Assembly: GCA_037157565.1 (NCBI GenBank)
Contig: JAZHRO010000012.1
Location: forward strand, 60,131,501 to 60,195,500
Length of the DNA: 64,000 bases
Reading direction: 5' to 3'
Source of the DNA: Thalassia testudinum
Lineage: Eukaryota; Streptophyta; Magnoliopsida; Alismatales; Hydrocharitaceae
Shown here: in pieces, positions 62,191-64,000 of the stretch
How the letters are laid out: each line of letters starts with the position of its first letter
How positions within the stretch are numbered: position 1 is the stretch's first letter
Translations under genes and position numbers: made by a program
The notes under the pieces: model-generated
Told to the model about the DNA's origin: nothing
The model's database searches: none
Seen by the model: only the letters and a program-made list of their open reading frames with translations

Positions 62191-63567
62191 AAATATTCGT
62201 TACGTATTTTCTCTTACCTTTTCAAATGGCTCATTTAGAATACTTTATTGTGTTTAACTTGTATCAGTGATTTAAATTTCATTGGCATGTCTCGAAATGG
62301 CTACTTTTAGGAAAATGTTATGTTGACATCATTATTATGCTGAAACATAGGGGTTTTGATGAAATTTCATTGAAAATTTTCCTATTTCGTCAAAATGCTT
62401 GACAAGTGGTGAAATGCACTTAACATTTCAATAGTTGCTGCCACTATTGCTCCCATTCTTTGCTATTGTTGTTGCTACTTCAGTTTGATGCTATGTTCTA
62501 AACTCCTTATTACCATCGAACCTATTGAAATTGGAATTTTTTTTCACTTGTCTAAAAAAATATTATGCTAAAACATCAACTCATACTTAGTTGATGCCAA
62601 CAACACTAATGAGTAGTGGAGGATCTAAGCATCATACTCTTCCCCTCCCTTTTACCTACCTGAATACCTTGTCTCAATGAAGAGAAGGATTTTTCATTGT
62701 CAATGATGTGAGGCGACTAAAATTGTTGCTCTATAGTCAACTATTCTCTTGAAGTTTGATTTCATTCCACATCTATAGAGTAGATCTACATTAGATCTGC
62801 TATTATTACAAATATTTAGGTCTAATCACAATTTAGAATTGAGAAAATATTTATTTAATTTCCAAAAATAAAATATTAAGTTTGTGTTAACGTTAACATC
62901 TTTCTTCTTTTAGTCAATTTTGGAAATAGTTATCTATTTAGATAGGGAGTATAAGACAGGATTTAGGATTTAAGCCTTAAATGGAAATAGTTATCCCTAA
63001 AATTCTAATCATCTTGACTACTTTTGCCATTTTTGTTGACATGTGTCGACGTACCTCCGAAATGGACCATGTTTGAGGCATCGAAATTGTCGAAATTCAA
63101 CATTGAAACATGGGTGTCTCCACAGCATGCTGGTAAATGCACACTTGAAAATTTATCAAAATAATGTCAAAATCGACATTTTGAACCTTGTATGGTCCAG
63201 ACTATATAGCACATTCTGCAGAGATTATGCTGCTTGGATTTCTCTTTTAAGGGAGATTCTTTAGGTGGTAATGCCTTTGGTTTTTCAATTTTGTAAAGAA
63301 CTAGTTTTGCCAATGTATTTAAAATGACATTGAATCACTTAGATGATAATGGAAGTTTAATTTTTGGGTTGTGGCACTCTCTCTTGCATGAATTATATAT
63401 TAGCATAACTTTGTAATATGGTTTTAGTGTCAAAATAAATATATATAGTGTTAACTGTACAACATATGCTTGGTTGTTTGTTACCAGACTAGTTCTCCCA
63501 TGTTTGATTTACTCACCAATGTAGCGACCTTATGAGAGGGGATTTTATAGGATTCCAATAAAGTAAA
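62191..63567. other. Intron sequence, no recognisable feature
   Basis: AT-rich. Repeated short phrases about 'AAATTGGAA' and 'TTTGAT' occur without structure. The frame 63043-63264 shows no known domain. Confidence 0.6.
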
Positions 63568-63827
63568 TGTTGAGAGAATTGTGTAGGGTTATTTTAGTCC
63601 TATATAGTGGAGTAGGACTTTGTTATGTGCGTGGTAGCTTATAAATAGATGTGTATCCCCCCACTTATTCTTTTGAGAAGAAATAAAAAGAAACTCACGC
63701 CCATAGGGGCTCTTCTCCTATGGTTTTCTCCTCGCTCTTCGTGAGTGGAGTTTCCACGTAAACTCAAGTGTTATTATTGTTTATGCTTGATATCATTTTG
63801 CTTCTGCTTGATTTATTTTATTTAACT
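63568..63827 (+). repeat. 5' LTR of another LARD-like family member, continuing out of the window
   Basis: TGTTGAGAGAATTG to TTTAACT, followed by the exact primer-binding site TGGTATCAGAGC (63828-63839). It resembles the LTRs at 56784 and 60430 (TTTTAGTCCTA, the CCCATA...GCTCTTCTCCT block, the GAGTTTCCACGTAA block). The internal region and 3' LTR lie beyond 64000. Confidence 0.85.
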
Positions 63828-64000
63828 TGGTATCAGAGCGGGCTTTGTTCTTGGGTTATAATTTTTTAAGCTTATCATATTTATCATTATTTTTGGAAGT
63901 TCCAATCTCTTGAACAATCAGGAGATCGTCGAGAGTCTTGGGTTTTCAGGGATCCCGATCCACTCTGAGGTTTTCGCCTTAAGGTTCTTACCCTCAGCGG
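63828..64000 (+). mobile_element. Start of the internal region of the LTR element at 63568
   Basis: Primer-binding site followed by leader sequence. No coding region is reached before the window ends. Confidence 0.75.

Noticed and set aside
1..64000. tRNA, rRNA, snRNA or organellar DNA insertions
   Set aside because: I saw no clover-leaf, conserved rRNA block or chloroplast/mitochondrial gene text on either strand. The short TGGTATCAGAGC matches are retrotransposon primer-binding sites.

Overview
This window is plant nuclear DNA, almost certainly from an angiosperm with very long, transposon-filled introns. I cannot name the species. The one host gene is a phospholipase D of the PX/PH class (PLD zeta, also called PLDP). 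Seven of its exons lie on the + strand at 2121-2294, 29594-29836, 29926-30042, 55281-55420, 55516-55665, 55775-55931 and 56008-56520. They join in phase into 498 codons without a stop. They cover the PH domain from its middle onward, the start of the catalytic region, the first HKD motif and the linker before the second HKD half. The 5' exons (PX domain) and the 3' exons (second HKD) lie outside the window.

Four of the six complete introns are 76-109 bp. The other two are about 27.3 kb (2295-29593) and 25.2 kb (30043-55280), and the intron after the last exon is longer than 7.4 kb. Nearly all of that extra length is transposable elements, many nested.

Layout. 1-2040: tail of a Ty1/Copia element. 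Intron A-B: several L1-type LINE pieces (3590-5925), an AT-rich candidate element (6225-7330), an RTE-type LINE split by an L1-type LINE (8847-12612), a minus-strand Copia holding a Mutator-like insert (12767-18368), a three-LTR non-autonomous array (19333-21560), and a near full-length minus-strand LINE interrupted by a hAT element and a second LINE (about 21715-28640). Intron C-D: two plus-strand LINEs, a Copia with TSD GAAAG (34611-38342), a 5'-truncated minus-strand LINE (38706-40370), a 9.8 kb Copia with TSD GGGAG carrying four nested insertions (41306-51082), and a 2.9 kb solo LTR (51962-54825). Last intron: a large non-autonomous LTR element (56784-60717) with an internally deleted Copia inside it, a LINE tail, and the start of a further LTR element at 63568.

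No transposon open reading frame is intact. All are treated as pseudogenes. The observations I find most interesting are: (i) four ultra-short insertions (11-22 bp) made of little more than the LINE 3' terminus plus poly(A), each between perfect 10-19 bp target-site duplications; (ii) a stem-loop at the 3' end of the LINE copies whose paired bases change together; (iii) a tandem duplication that puts two pyrimidine-rich decoy acceptors just upstream of a weak-looking PLD splice acceptor; and (iv) solo LTRs with large palindromes and ACGTC motif arrays. I found no new defence, metabolic or signalling gene system here.
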